Assembly: GCA_023369685.1 (NCBI GenBank)
Contig: SACZ01000007.1
Span: 1 to 64,000 of the forward strand
Length of the DNA stretch: 64,000 nucleotides
DNA from: Prolixibacteraceae bacterium JC049
GTDB lineage: Bacteria > Bacteroidota > Bacteroidia > Bacteroidales > Prolixibacteraceae
Reading direction: 5' to 3'
Shown here: positions 18,425 through 26,609 of the stretch, in pieces
Layout of the letters: every line of letters starts with the position of its first letter
Position numbering within the stretch: position 1 is the stretch's first letter
Translations under genes and position numbers: made by a program
Notes under the pieces: generated by a model
The model's input: only the letters and a program-made list of their open reading frames with translations
Databases searched by the model: none
What the model was told of the DNA's origin: nothing

Positions 18425-18471
18425 AAACATTTCTGGCCACATTTATGACACTTAGCTATTTTTCTATAAGA

Positions 18472-19419
18472 TTAATTCTGCTTTTTAAGCGGATTAAATC
18501 CTTCGCCCAATATTTCACTGGTATTCATTACAGTGATAAAAGCATCTTCATCAATTTTACTGATAAAATCTTTCAAGATAGCTACCTCACGACGGTTTAC
18601 CACAGTATAAATAATCTGCTTCTTCTCGCCACTCCACATTCCTTCTCCGTGGAAATAGGTGCCACCACGCTCAAAGTCGTGTAATATCTTCTTTTTAATC
18701 TCTTCGTGCTTGTTCGAAATAATAAGCAATGCCTTATTATAATTGGCTCCATCCATGGTCATATCGATAGCTTTACCTGTAATAAAGATTACTACCCATG
18801 AGTATAATGGAATTTGCCAATCGTTAAATGCCAACAGACCTAGCAATACAATTACCGAATCGACATAAATAAGTAGCTGTCCCAGCTGTATATTGGTATA
18901 CTTGGCAAATATCATTGCAATAATATCTGAACCTGCCGTTGTGGCCCTTGCTTTAAAAATCAATGCCAATCCAACACCAATCATCACACCACCAAAAATA
19001 CACGATAGCAGCACATCATTTACCAATGGCTCTAATCCCCACCAGTGTGTTAATTGATCGATGAAATAAGAACAGATAGTAAAACCAACAACAGTTTTCA
19101 TTCCGAAACGTGGTCCCAAAACCTTGATCCCTAAAAACAGTAATGGAATATTTATAATCCAACTAGTGAAACCGATGGGTATACCATCTTTGTACTGATG
19201 AAAAGTTTCGGCAGCAAATCCCCAAAGACCATTGGGAAACATACCCTGAGTTAATTTATTCACTACAATAGCAACACCATAAACTCCTCCTGGCACAATT
19301 CCATGTGGATCGATAAAGAATACAAAACCGGATGCCATGATAAAAGTTCCAAGCAACACCAGTGAGTAATCCATGAACCACTCTTTGGAAAACATTTTAG
19401 TCTTCTCCACAAAAGTCAT
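18472..19419 (-). CDS. YitT family membrane protein
   Basis: A 315-residue inner-membrane protein with about six helices in the first 210 residues (YSLVLLGTFIMASGFVFFIDPHGIVPGGVYGVAIV is the family's opening signature) and a C-terminal cytoplasmic DUF2179 domain (AILKDFISKIDEDAFITVMNTSEILGEGF). The family is widespread, and its biochemical role is not established. The length is ordinary. It lies 350 bases downstream of rplS, with a probable terminator between them. Confidence 0.92.
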   Translation of the reverse strand: MTFVEKTKMFSKEWFMDYSLVLLGTFIMASGFVFFIDPHGIVPGGVYGVAIVVNKLTQGMFPNGLWGFAAETFHQYKDGIPIGFTSWIINIPLLFLGIKVLGPRFGMKTVVGFTICSYFIDQLTHWWGLEPLVNDVLLSCIFGGVMIGVGLALIFKARATTAGSDIIAMIFAKYTNIQLGQLLIYVDSVIVLLGLLAFNDWQIPLYSWVVIFITGKAIDMTMDGANYNKALLIISNKHEEIKKKILHDFERGGTYFHGEGMWSGEKKQIIYTVVNRREVAILKDFISKIDEDAFITVMNTSEILGEGFNPLKKQN

Positions 19420-19768
19420 AATAGTTGGTTTTAATCGTTAAGTTCCTTTTTCAATACCCTTCACGGATATTCTATCTCTTTTCTATAAAGTATGCATGCA
19501 AAAATTGAAATTGTACTAACCATAAAACATGATAACTTTCCAGCACTAATCATGTTTAAAGACATCTGTTTTTGCCCTAAAAACGGGCATTCTGTCGTCT
19601 TATTAGCTTTGAAAAAACAAATTGTTTTTTTCTTCTATTTCAAATTTACAATCTGAAGAAATTGACCTATTCTTCAAACTATTTCTTAAATGCCAAATGA
19701 CACCTCCATATACGAAGAAAGGCCATCGTTTAACGATAGCCTTTCTCTTGGTAAATACCGGTATGTTT
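19420..19768. other. Intergenic stretch between yitT-like gene and rplS
   Basis: These 349 bases contain no convincing gene; open frames on both strands are short and lack homology. The stretch holds the rplS terminator hairpin near its right end and a minor hairpin (tgccc/gggca at 19573-19589). The rest is AT-rich leader of the YitT gene. Confidence 0.5.
19717..19745 (-). terminator. Terminator hairpin after rplS
   Basis: A 12-bp stem (gaaaggctatcg on the minus strand, paired with its complement with one G-U) around a five-base loop, 24 bases after the rplS stop. The trailing T-run is short (TTTCTT), so termination may be partial. Confidence 0.6.
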
Positions 19769-20119
19769 CTACAAAGTTTTTTTCTCTTTGATTCTTGCTC
19801 TTTTACCAGTACGCTCACGAAGATAGTAAATACGTGCACGACGTACTTTACCTCTGCGCTCTAGATCAATTTGCTCTACAAATGGAGAAGCAAGAGGGAA
19901 AATTCTTTCCACACCTACGTTACCAGACATTTTACGAACAGTGAAAGTTGATGTTTCACCTTGACCTCTTAATTGAATTACAGTACCACGGAAAATCTGG
20001 ATACGCTCTTTGTTACCCTCTTTAATTTTGTAATGTACTGAAATAGTGTCTCCAGGACCGAACTTTGGATGTTCTTTGCTTGCTTTAAAAGCTTCCTGTA
20101 CTACTTTAATTGCATCCAT
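19769..20119 (-). CDS. rplS: 50S ribosomal protein L19
   Basis: A 116-residue ribosomal protein at the 30S-50S interface. It matches bL19 along its length: [35 protein letters not shown] is cut here by motif as [16 protein letters not shown] then IFRGTVI, followed by [18 protein letters not shown] and [23 protein letters not shown]. It is monocistronic, with its own promoter box and a structured 5' leader, a common arrangement for autoregulated ribosomal protein genes. Confidence 0.98.
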   Translation of the reverse strand: MDAIKVVQEAFKASKEHPKFGPGDTISVHYKIKEGNKERIQIFRGTVIQLRGQGETSTFTVRKMSGNVGVERIFPLASPFVEQIDLERRGKVRRARIYYLRERTGKRARIKEKKTL

Positions 20120-20145
20120 TTTATATTGAATTATTAAAGGTTATA

Positions 20146-20181
20146 TGCAATATTACGTCTCCGCTGACATAAGAGATTGCA
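20146..20181 (-). promoter_or_regulatory. Structured 5' leader of rplS (candidate L19 leader)
   Basis: Between promoter and gene the minus strand can pair TGCAAT (20181-20176) with ATTGCA (20151-20146), enclosing an inner five-base-pair stem ATGTC/GACGT around the loop AGCGGA. Nested helices with unpaired purine-rich joints resemble ribosomal protein binding leaders. An L19 leader motif is known from Flavobacteria; whether this is the same motif needs a covariance search. It lies 27 bases before the ATG. Confidence 0.45.
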
Positions 20182-20192
20182 CTAATTGGCCG

Positions 20193-20200
20193 CAAAAATA
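20193..20200 (-). promoter_or_regulatory. -7 promoter box (TATTTTTG) for rplS
   Basis: TATTTTTG on the minus strand fits the TAnnTTTG consensus and lies 73 bases upstream of the rplS ATG. This places the structured leader inside the transcript. Confidence 0.5.
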
Positions 20201-20320
20201 GCATTAATTATTGATTTTACAGCCTATTCATCATTTTTATTTGCGTACAAATGGTCGAATTATTTTCAATCATTATTTTCGCCCTACACCATGGCATAAA
20301 CAATTGATTTACAATTCTAT

Positions 20321-20764
20321 TTAGATGATTTTCAAAAATCTTAATTTACTATTGAACTTCTTCAGTATCTCTTCATGGTCAAAACTCATATCCGGAAGAT
20401 CTTTCAATGGAAACCAACGTGCCTCTTCTGCATCGTCCCCCCCTTGAAGTTTATAGCACTCATTCACCACACTATAATACACAACCGAAACGGTATGTCC
20501 GCGAGGATCTCTACCTGGTTTCCCAAATGTGTGAAATTGCTTTAAAGGCACTCCTGTCAATCCGGTTTCTTCCTGTAGTTCTCTTTTACATGCTTGCTTT
20601 AACGATTCCTGTGCATCGACAAAGCCACCAGGCAGTGCCCAATAGCCTTTAAATGGATCGTTTTTTCGGCGTATAAGTAACACCTGAAAATCGTCGTATC
20701 TCTTTGCTACTATAATTGCATCGACAGTTAAGGCAGGTCTTGGGTATTCGTAGGTATATCCCAT
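20321..20764 (-). CDS. Nudix hydrolase
   Basis: A 147-residue cytoplasmic Nudix enzyme hydrolysing a nucleoside diphosphate linked to another group. The Nudix box is complete: G at GGFVDAQES followed by CKRELQEETGL, giving the metal-binding RE and EE residues. The N-terminus (PALTVDAIIVAKR, LLIRRKNDPFKGYWALPGG) resembles ADP-ribose pyrophosphatase-type members and the catalytic domain of NrtR regulators, but there is no winged helix after it. The exact substrate is unknown. It stands alone, divergent from the amidohydrolase gene. Confidence 0.92.
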   Translation of the reverse strand: MGYTYEYPRPALTVDAIIVAKRYDDFQVLLIRRKNDPFKGYWALPGGFVDAQESLKQACKRELQEETGLTGVPLKQFHTFGKPGRDPRGHTVSVVYYSVVNECYKLQGGDDAEEARWFPLKDLPDMSFDHEEILKKFNSKLRFLKII

Positions 20765-21014
20765 AATAAATTTGGTAATTCTGTTAGTCTGTTATAATCT
20801 GCACTGAAATTACAACATTATTTTCAATAGAGCTTTTGTCTAATTTGTCTATGATATTAGTGCTAACAATAAATTAAAAAACTGAGAACCACTCCCTATA
20901 AGTACCTCTTCAATTCATAAAACACCTATTGTATAAAATAAATTCATAACTTTAAAAGAAATAAAAACACCTCTGCTGCCTTTTGGTCTATTTATTCACC
21001 TTAATTACTGTAAA

Positions 21015-22340
21015 ATGGAACGTTATGATTGCCACTGCCACATTTTCAACATTGTTGATGTTGGCCTAAAAGCTATCCTTGAAGAGTTAAACTCAGCCAA
21101 AGAGCTGCTGGATCAGCAAAATGTTAATTCAAAGCAAAAAACGAAAGAAACAGATAACGATGAAGAGAAAGCATCTATCTGGGAAAAGCTAAGGAAAATA
21201 GCCGAAATGATTAAGATATTCACTGGCGACAGTGAGACTATCTTGGAAACACTAGACAAGCATTACGATGGAAAGTACACCATGTTTCCTTTGATGTTCG
21301 ATGGCGATTTCTTGTTAGACGATTTTGATGATGAAGAATTGGGCTTTGTAAAAGAGCTTGCTACCATCTCGAAACAACCAGAAAAAGTCAATAATTCGAA
21401 TTTGGCTAAAGAACTAAAAGAAGACAGTAGCGACGATTCGGATGTAATATTGAGATTTCTTGGTCAGATTGAGGATTTGGTTGAAGAACGCAAAAGCAAT
21501 AATGAATACAAAAGCGGCTTCCAAAAGCAATACGATCAAATTAAGGCGATTAAAGCTCAGGAGAAATATGCCGACAAAGTACTTCCATTCTTAGGAGTTG
21601 ATCCGCGTAATAAAACCATAAAAAATTATTTAACCGAAATTGGAGCTAATCAAACTTTTGCTGGAGTGAAAGTTTACCCTCCCAATGGTTTCTCACCATG
21701 CGATCCGATTTTAGTGGGCGAAGGCTCGATATTTGAATATTGCAGTCAAAATCAGATTCCAATTATTTCGCACTGTTCTTATGGCGGTTTTGCCACACCT
21801 GTAATGTCAATCGATGTGGATGGCATGATTATTCCGGAAGGAAAAACAAAGCCAGAATATCATAATGGAGAATATACATTCACCAGAAACATCAAAGATG
21901 GATTTACCGAGATGGTTCGTGAGCGCGCAGGAGTACTCAATCACCCGCTTATCTGGGAAGAAGTATTGAAACAATACCCCAACTTGATTCTCGTTCTTGC
22001 TCACTTTGGCGTAGGAAGCGATAGTTGGCAGCAAGAGATACTTCGCTTAATGAAAATATATCCGAACCTGCATACCGATGTTTCATGCATTAGCGAAACG
22101 GATAAACTGGAAAAGATAAAATCCATTCATACTGAAAATCCGGATATCGCTCACAAAATACTTTATGGTTCAGACTATTATCTGGATATGTTCTTCAACG
22201 ATTCTTTTGATGATTACCTGGAACGAATGCAGCGTGTATTTGGAGAAGAGTTATTCAATCAACTCTCATCTGAAAATCCAAAATTATTTATGCAGAAATG
22301 GTATCAACCAGTAGATACACCAATGGAAACAATAGCATAA
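21015..22340 (+). CDS. Amidohydrolase-like metal-dependent hydrolase with charged insertion
   Basis: A 441-residue TIM-barrel hydrolase of the Amidohydro_2 (ACMSD/TIM-barrel) group. Metal ligands are seen in YDCHCHIFN (His7, His9), IISHCSYGG, LVLAHFGVGS and the final Asp in LYGSDYYLDM. Between the first strand and the rest of the barrel lies an unusually long acidic/lysine-rich insertion, about residues 25-180, with SSDDSD and EEKASIWEKL. This makes the protein longer than usual family members. Substrate is unknown. It is monocistronic and ends at a shared hairpin terminator. Confidence 0.78.
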   Translation: MERYDCHCHIFNIVDVGLKAILEELNSAKELLDQQNVNSKQKTKETDNDEEKASIWEKLRKIAEMIKIFTGDSETILETLDKHYDGKYTMFPLMFDGDFLLDDFDDEELGFVKELATISKQPEKVNNSNLAKELKEDSSDDSDVILRFLGQIEDLVEERKSNNEYKSGFQKQYDQIKAIKAQEKYADKVLPFLGVDPRNKTIKNYLTEIGANQTFAGVKVYPPNGFSPCDPILVGEGSIFEYCSQNQIPIISHCSYGGFATPVMSIDVDGMIIPEGKTKPEYHNGEYTFTRNIKDGFTEMVRERAGVLNHPLIWEEVLKQYPNLILVLAHFGVGSDSWQQEILRLMKIYPNLHTDVSCISETDKLEKIKSIHTENPDIAHKILYGSDYYLDMFFNDSFDDYLERMQRVFGEELFNQLSSENPKLFMQKWYQPVDTPMETIA

Positions 22341-22345
22341 AAAAT

Positions 22346-22381
22346 AAAAAGCTGTCAGTTAAAATACACTGACAGCTTTTT
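22346..22381. terminator. Bidirectional terminator between convergent genes
   Basis: A 14-bp stem (aaaaagctgtcagt and its complement) with an eight-base loop and A/T flanks works in both directions. It starts six bases after the amidohydrolase stop and overlaps the last codons of the convergent DUF4922 gene, whose AVSV residues are written in the stem. Confidence 0.85.
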
Positions 22382-23282
22382 CAAATTCTTCATCACTTAA
22401 AGTAACTTGCCTGAAAATATCGGCAATATCTTCCGCTTTAATTTTATTAAAATCTTCTTCTCTGGGAGTAATAAATACTCCTCCAAAATCGACAGATGCC
22501 GGACTAATCAGCAGTTGCTCCTCTCCTTCTGCAAAAAACTGACTGGGACGATGCGCTTTTCTTGGAAACAGGAATACACGGTAGCTTCCATCAGCATAAT
22601 TAGCAATTGCATTTAACAATGGTTCATCTTCCATAGGTTGTAACTGCTTCAATTGATGGAAGAACTTTCGAATTTGCTTTTCAACCTCGTTCTTCTCTTT
22701 TTCTTCAATTACAACCATTTTGCGCAGATAGTTATTTGCAGCCCACACATTCACTTTGCCACTCAGCAACTTCTTACTAACTGTTTTTAATGCCGAAAAT
22801 TCTTCTTCCACTGGCATGAAGCCATTTTCACCAGCCTGAAAATGCATATGATCAGGAGCAGAAGCACCACATTTGGGGCCATTGTAAAACACCGAATGAC
22901 CACTCATCAGCTTTGCTAATTCCAGGAATTGGGGAATATAAGTATCAAATTGCTGATTGGTATGCTCTTGATGCACAATGGTAAAATGTTGCTTAAATAT
23001 GGGGAAAGGGTTCACTAAGATCTGAAAACCATTTTCAAGTAAAATACCATTCTGTTCTTTGGGTCTGTTTTCGGCACACAAGAAACATGCTCTTCGCGCA
23101 ATGCTCTGCTTATCCACTTTCGCAGCTGAAGAGCGAATGCGTTCTGGGTTAAATTGGACCTTCATTACAAAGCCTTCGAATTGAAATAATTTCTCTTTAA
23201 CCGATTTCAATCCATTGTAGTTTTGTCCTGCCAAAGACCAATTCTGTTTCTGCTCTTCAAGTAACTCTACCCAACTATTCAT
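22359..23282 (-). CDS. DUF4922 HIT-like nucleotidyltransferase/phosphorylase
   Basis: A 307-residue cytoplasmic protein of the DUF4922 family, related to the GalT/GDPGP1 branch of the HIT superfamily, which transfers or phosphorolyses nucleotide groups. The active-site-like motif is SAPDHMHFQAG with His145 and His147; a CFLC pair at 66-69 may bind zinc. The biochemical substrate in bacteria is not established. Its start overlaps the DUF1460 gene by eight bases, so the two are translationally coupled, and a glycosyltransferase lies upstream. This three-gene unit opposite a sugar kinase and murQ suggests a cell-wall sugar or nucleotide-sugar role (inference). Confidence 0.82.
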   Translation of the reverse strand: MNSWVELLEEQKQNWSLAGQNYNGLKSVKEKLFQFEGFVMKVQFNPERIRSSAAKVDKQSIARRACFLCAENRPKEQNGILLENGFQILVNPFPIFKQHFTIVHQEHTNQQFDTYIPQFLELAKLMSGHSVFYNGPKCGASAPDHMHFQAGENGFMPVEEEFSALKTVSKKLLSGKVNVWAANNYLRKMVVIEEKEKNEVEKQIRKFFHQLKQLQPMEDEPLLNAIANYADGSYRVFLFPRKAHRPSQFFAEGEEQLLISPASVDFGGVFITPREEDFNKIKAEDIADIFRQVTLSDEEFEKAVSVF

Positions 23283-24162
23283 TCCAATATTTTTTTACCC
23301 GAACTACCACAACTCCTGTCTGCAAACGATTCTTCAATAACATTTCTGCCAATGGCATATCCGATATCACCACTTTCTTTGCTTTCGACGAAGCGTGCAT
23401 TAAATGCAATCTATCATTAACCTGTATAGCAATTCCAACATGCGAAATTTCTAAGCCCTTTATTGAAGTAGTGATGGCAATCAGATCTCCGTTCTGTACT
23501 TTCTGCTCCACCGATTTCAATTTATTTTCTGGCACATAGAATAGTGTCGATTTGTTCAATTCCTTTTCATGTTCAGCTATTATTGGTACCAGCGAAGTAT
23601 CATTTTTCAATGCTTTATAACTTTTCACGTGGGTACTCATAAAATTCACATTCAAAGGAAGCTTTTCTCCACCCAACTCTTTCGATATATTCTCTACTAC
23701 CCCCAGCTTTTCATTTTCAACAATCCACTGTCCAAAATAGTGTATGCGCGAAGTATAACCATCGATTTTACCATTGTAATAGCGCAATTGTTGTAATGCT
23801 GAAGCAAAATTTGCTTGACTCAAATCACCAGAACTACGCCCTAACGCCACTGTACTTTCCAGAAATGTGGTACAATCCAGCTCGTGTAGGTTAATTACCA
23901 GATGCTCCTCGCCTTTTTCCAATGTTGCTCCTACATACGGAACATCCAGAAACTGCTTACCAATATTCACAATCCGTTCGCCAATGGCTAACTGACCGAA
24001 CTGCTTATCCGCCGTAAGCTTTTTCACTTTTTGAAAAGCGGCATTATCGGTACTATCTTTTATTAAAACCTGCTTTGCCTTAACAGCTTGCGTTTCTTTC
24101 TTTTGAGAATGGCAAGAAAACATTAAAAGCAATCCCGCCAATAGAAGAGACAATTTTATCAT
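23275..24162 (-). CDS. DUF1460 N-acetylmuramoyl-L-alanine amidase-like lipoprotein
   Basis: A 295-residue exported protein with a lipoprotein signal (LLAGLLLMFSCHSQ). The DUF1460 fold is an NlpC/P60-like cysteine peptidase, and solved members have been assigned as N-acetylmuramoyl-L-alanine amidases. The catalytic Cys is in LHELDCTTFLESTVALGR, and the His is probably in GLEISHVGIAIQV. It would release peptides from muropeptides in the periplasm and yield MurNAc for the kinase and MurQ encoded nearby. It lies nine bases after the glycosyltransferase gene and overlaps the DUF4922 gene. Confidence 0.85.
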   Translation of the reverse strand: MIKLSLLLAGLLLMFSCHSQKKETQAVKAKQVLIKDSTDNAAFQKVKKLTADKQFGQLAIGERIVNIGKQFLDVPYVGATLEKGEEHLVINLHELDCTTFLESTVALGRSSGDLSQANFASALQQLRYYNGKIDGYTSRIHYFGQWIVENEKLGVVENISKELGGEKLPLNVNFMSTHVKSYKALKNDTSLVPIIAEHEKELNKSTLFYVPENKLKSVEQKVQNGDLIAITTSIKGLEISHVGIAIQVNDRLHLMHASSKAKKVVISDMPLAEMLLKNRLQTGVVVVRVKKYWNE

Positions 24163-24171
24163 AGCACCATT

Positions 24172-25632
24172 TTAAGCATTTAACTTCTTTTCATTTAACG
24201 CAATTCGGGCTTTTAACTCAACCGTTCTAATCCAATCTTTATACTGGTTATGCCCATTCATTTTGTTTACATCCAACGATGCGTCAGAGTTATCCTCCCA
24301 TCTTCGACATAAATAAACTGGATTGTAGATTCTACCAATCTGATAGTTTCGAGAAATGGCCAATCCTAACGCATAATCTTCGCCATAGTTCACATTAGGT
24401 AGCGGATGTTCTCTTAAAACCGGAGTATAGAAAGCACGAGGTGCTCCCAACCCATTAATGCGAAGTGCATTGTTGCGTCCATTTTCAGGCGTCCACTCTC
24501 TGTGGTCAATTATTCCTGGTGGTATCTCTTCTAAATCGAAATTCACCATCTGGTAAGTTCCTACTACCATGGCACATTCCTGCTCGTAGAATGCATCTAC
24601 CACTTGTTGCACGGTTGTTTCATCGGCATATAGGTCGTCGCTATCCAGCTGAATAGCAAATTTTCCACACATTTTGTGATGAACAGCTTCGTTCCAACAG
24701 CCACCAATTCCCAGGTCATTGCGCTCTGGAATAACATGAATCAAACGATCGTCTTTTTTTCCATAAGTAGCAATCAACTCCGAAGTTCCATCGGTAGAGT
24801 GATTATCTACAATAATCAGATTAAAGTTGAAGCTTGTCTGTTGTTTTAAAACCGACTTTATGGCATCTTCAATTGTTTTCACTCTGTTCCGAACAGGTAT
24901 CACTACAGAAGCTTCAATATCGAAAGGCACCTTATCAAATTCAACCTTGCCGAACTCTGGTTTTAGATATCCACCAATTCGCATTAAGTGCGAAGTGCAT
25001 ACTTTCTCCATTTCTACCTGAACTGCTCGATTTCGAGGGTCGACATAATCAAATATCTTCTCACCAGACTTGCGTGTATCCAGCTCCTTTTCGGTGTAAA
25101 GAAATTCAGGAATTCTCTCCAAGCTTCCTTGAGTCGTTAAAGCCAAACGCATGGCATACAATCCACCGAAACTTAAATTGGTATCGATCTGAGCAATAGC
25201 AGCTTTTAAGGCATTGGTATTAATCAATAACAATGAACCAAAATTAAAGTCATCTCGTAAACTTCCTTGTTGGTAATCGATAACCGGATGAGACAATAAT
25301 TCCCCGTTTTTCTCCTCGTAGTAGTTCGAGTAAACCATGGCTGCATCAGTAGCTTCTGCTACCTGACATATCCTTTTTAAAGCAAACTGCGCCAATTTAA
25401 GAGTAGTCGATTTAGTGTAAACCAACAAATAATCGGTTGTGGTTTTCTCTAACATTTCATGAATTGCCTCCCCTTTTTGCAAACTATCGCAATTCATCTT
25501 TTTAGCATCAGCCACCTCTGTTCCAGCAACAAAAACAGTATCCACCATTCCTGTCTGCTTTAATTCTTTTATTGTCGCCTGTAAATCGGCATTAGCTCCT
25601 TCTGCTAGAAAACAAGTTATATTTCGATTCAT
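24172..25632 (-). CDS. Family 2 glycosyltransferase with N-terminal extension
   Basis: A 486-residue cytoplasmic GT-A glycosyltransferase. The catalytic GT2 domain begins near residue 235 (EASVVIPVRNRVKTIEDAI), with VDNHSTDGTSE and the metal-binding DXD-like QLDSDDLYAD. The first ~230 residues resemble a second, degenerate GT-A-like domain (TDYLLVYTKSTTLKLAQ, AMVYSNYYEE) that lacks a clear DXD. Acceptor and donor are unknown. It is the first gene of the unit with DUF1460 and DUF4922, and its promoter region faces that of the kinase gene. Confidence 0.87.
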   Translation of the reverse strand: MNRNITCFLAEGANADLQATIKELKQTGMVDTVFVAGTEVADAKKMNCDSLQKGEAIHEMLEKTTTDYLLVYTKSTTLKLAQFALKRICQVAEATDAAMVYSNYYEEKNGELLSHPVIDYQQGSLRDDFNFGSLLLINTNALKAAIAQIDTNLSFGGLYAMRLALTTQGSLERIPEFLYTEKELDTRKSGEKIFDYVDPRNRAVQVEMEKVCTSHLMRIGGYLKPEFGKVEFDKVPFDIEASVVIPVRNRVKTIEDAIKSVLKQQTSFNFNLIIVDNHSTDGTSELIATYGKKDDRLIHVIPERNDLGIGGCWNEAVHHKMCGKFAIQLDSDDLYADETTVQQVVDAFYEQECAMVVGTYQMVNFDLEEIPPGIIDHREWTPENGRNNALRINGLGAPRAFYTPVLREHPLPNVNYGEDYALGLAISRNYQIGRIYNPVYLCRRWEDNSDASLDVNKMNGHNQYKDWIRTVELKARIALNEKKLNA

Positions 25633-25656
25633 GATTTAATTTTTAATCCGTTCTAT

Positions 25657-25664
25657 CAAAAGTA
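25657..25664 (-). promoter_or_regulatory. -7 promoter box (TACTTTTG) for the glycosyltransferase unit
   Basis: TACTTTTG on the minus strand fits TAnnTTTG and lies 24 bases upstream of the glycosyltransferase ATG. It is back-to-back with the promoter of the kinase-murQ unit within a 131-base divergent spacer. Confidence 0.45.
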
Positions 25665-25710
25665 ATGAATCAAAAGCGAATTCTAGTCAGTATATCCAAC
25701 ATTATACTCC

Positions 25711-25741
25711 TTGTTCGTTAATTTAGTCATTGGTATATTTG
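25711..25741 (+). promoter_or_regulatory. Promoter of the kinase-murQ unit (TTG-N20-TATATTTG)
   Basis: A TTG at 25711-25713 and TATATTTG at 25734-25741, 20 bases apart, match both elements of the Bacteroidota housekeeping promoter. The predicted start leaves a leader of fewer than 20 bases before the ATG at 25764. This is the best two-element promoter in the window. Confidence 0.65.
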
Positions 25742-25763
25742 TATCAAAAGATATACTAAAACC

Positions 25764-26609
25764 ATGATATTAATTGCAGAAAGCGGATCTACCAAAACCG
25801 ATTGGGTGCTGTTAGACAATGGCAAACTGGTCGACCAACAACAAAGTGCTGGAATAAACCCATTCTTTCAATCTGTTGAAGCCATTAGTGATACTATTTC
25901 GTTTTTAAAAGAATTTAAGCACATCGAATCCATATTCTTTTATGGTGCAGGCTGTGCCAACGAAGAGAAGAATCAAATTATCCAGCAAGCATTTGCTACT
26001 ATTTTTCCTCATACCAATTGTTCTGTTGCCAGTGATCTTCTTGCGGCAGCACGTGCACTATGTGGCAACCAACAAGGTATTGCTTGTATTATGGGAACCG
26101 GATCGAACTCTTGTTTCTACGATGGGGAGAACATCACCCAAAATGTATCTCCATTGGGTTTCATTTTGGGCGACGAAGGAAGTGGTGCTGTTTTAGGAAA
26201 AAAGATAATGGCAGATATTCTGAAAAATCAAGCTTCCAAAGAGATTATCGAAGCATTCTGGAAAGCTTACGATTTTCAACCTCATGACATTATCAATAAG
26301 GTTTACCGAGAACCTTTCCCAAATCGATTTTTGGCTAAATTCACCCGCTTTTTAAAAGAACATATCGAAAATCCATATATTGAAACTCTAATAGTTAACA
26401 GCTTTTGTGAATTCATAGAACGAAACATCAAACAATACCCCAATTTTCAGAATGAAACCATTCATTTTACCGGAAGTATTGCGTTTCACTTTTTAGATCA
26501 ATTGAAACAGGTAGCAGCTCAATTCAATTTAAAAATTGGTAATGTTTTGCAGAGTCCACTCCAAGGGCTAATCGATTATCACTCAAAAACATCAAATCAT
26601 GGAAAATAA
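25764..26609 (+). CDS. BadF/BcrA-type sugar kinase, probably for amino sugars (MurK/NagK-like)
   Basis: A 281-residue ASKHA-fold ATP-dependent kinase. The phosphate-1 loop is ILIAESGSTKTDWVLLD (residues 2-18), followed by FYGAGCANEEKN, a GIACIMGTGSNSCFYDG segment and GFILGDEGSGAVLGKK. This pattern is that of N-acetylglucosamine kinase-like proteins in Bacteroidota, including MurNAc kinases of the MurK type. It overlaps the murQ start by 11 bases, so MurNAc phosphorylation feeding the etherase is the most likely role. GlcNAc or glucosamine remain possible substrates. Confidence 0.85.
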   Translation: MILIAESGSTKTDWVLLDNGKLVDQQQSAGINPFFQSVEAISDTISFLKEFKHIESIFFYGAGCANEEKNQIIQQAFATIFPHTNCSVASDLLAAARALCGNQQGIACIMGTGSNSCFYDGENITQNVSPLGFILGDEGSGAVLGKKIMADILKNQASKEIIEAFWKAYDFQPHDIINKVYREPFPNRFLAKFTRFLKEHIENPYIETLIVNSFCEFIERNIKQYPNFQNETIHFTGSIAFHFLDQLKQVAAQFNLKIGNVLQSPLQGLIDYHSKTSNHGK

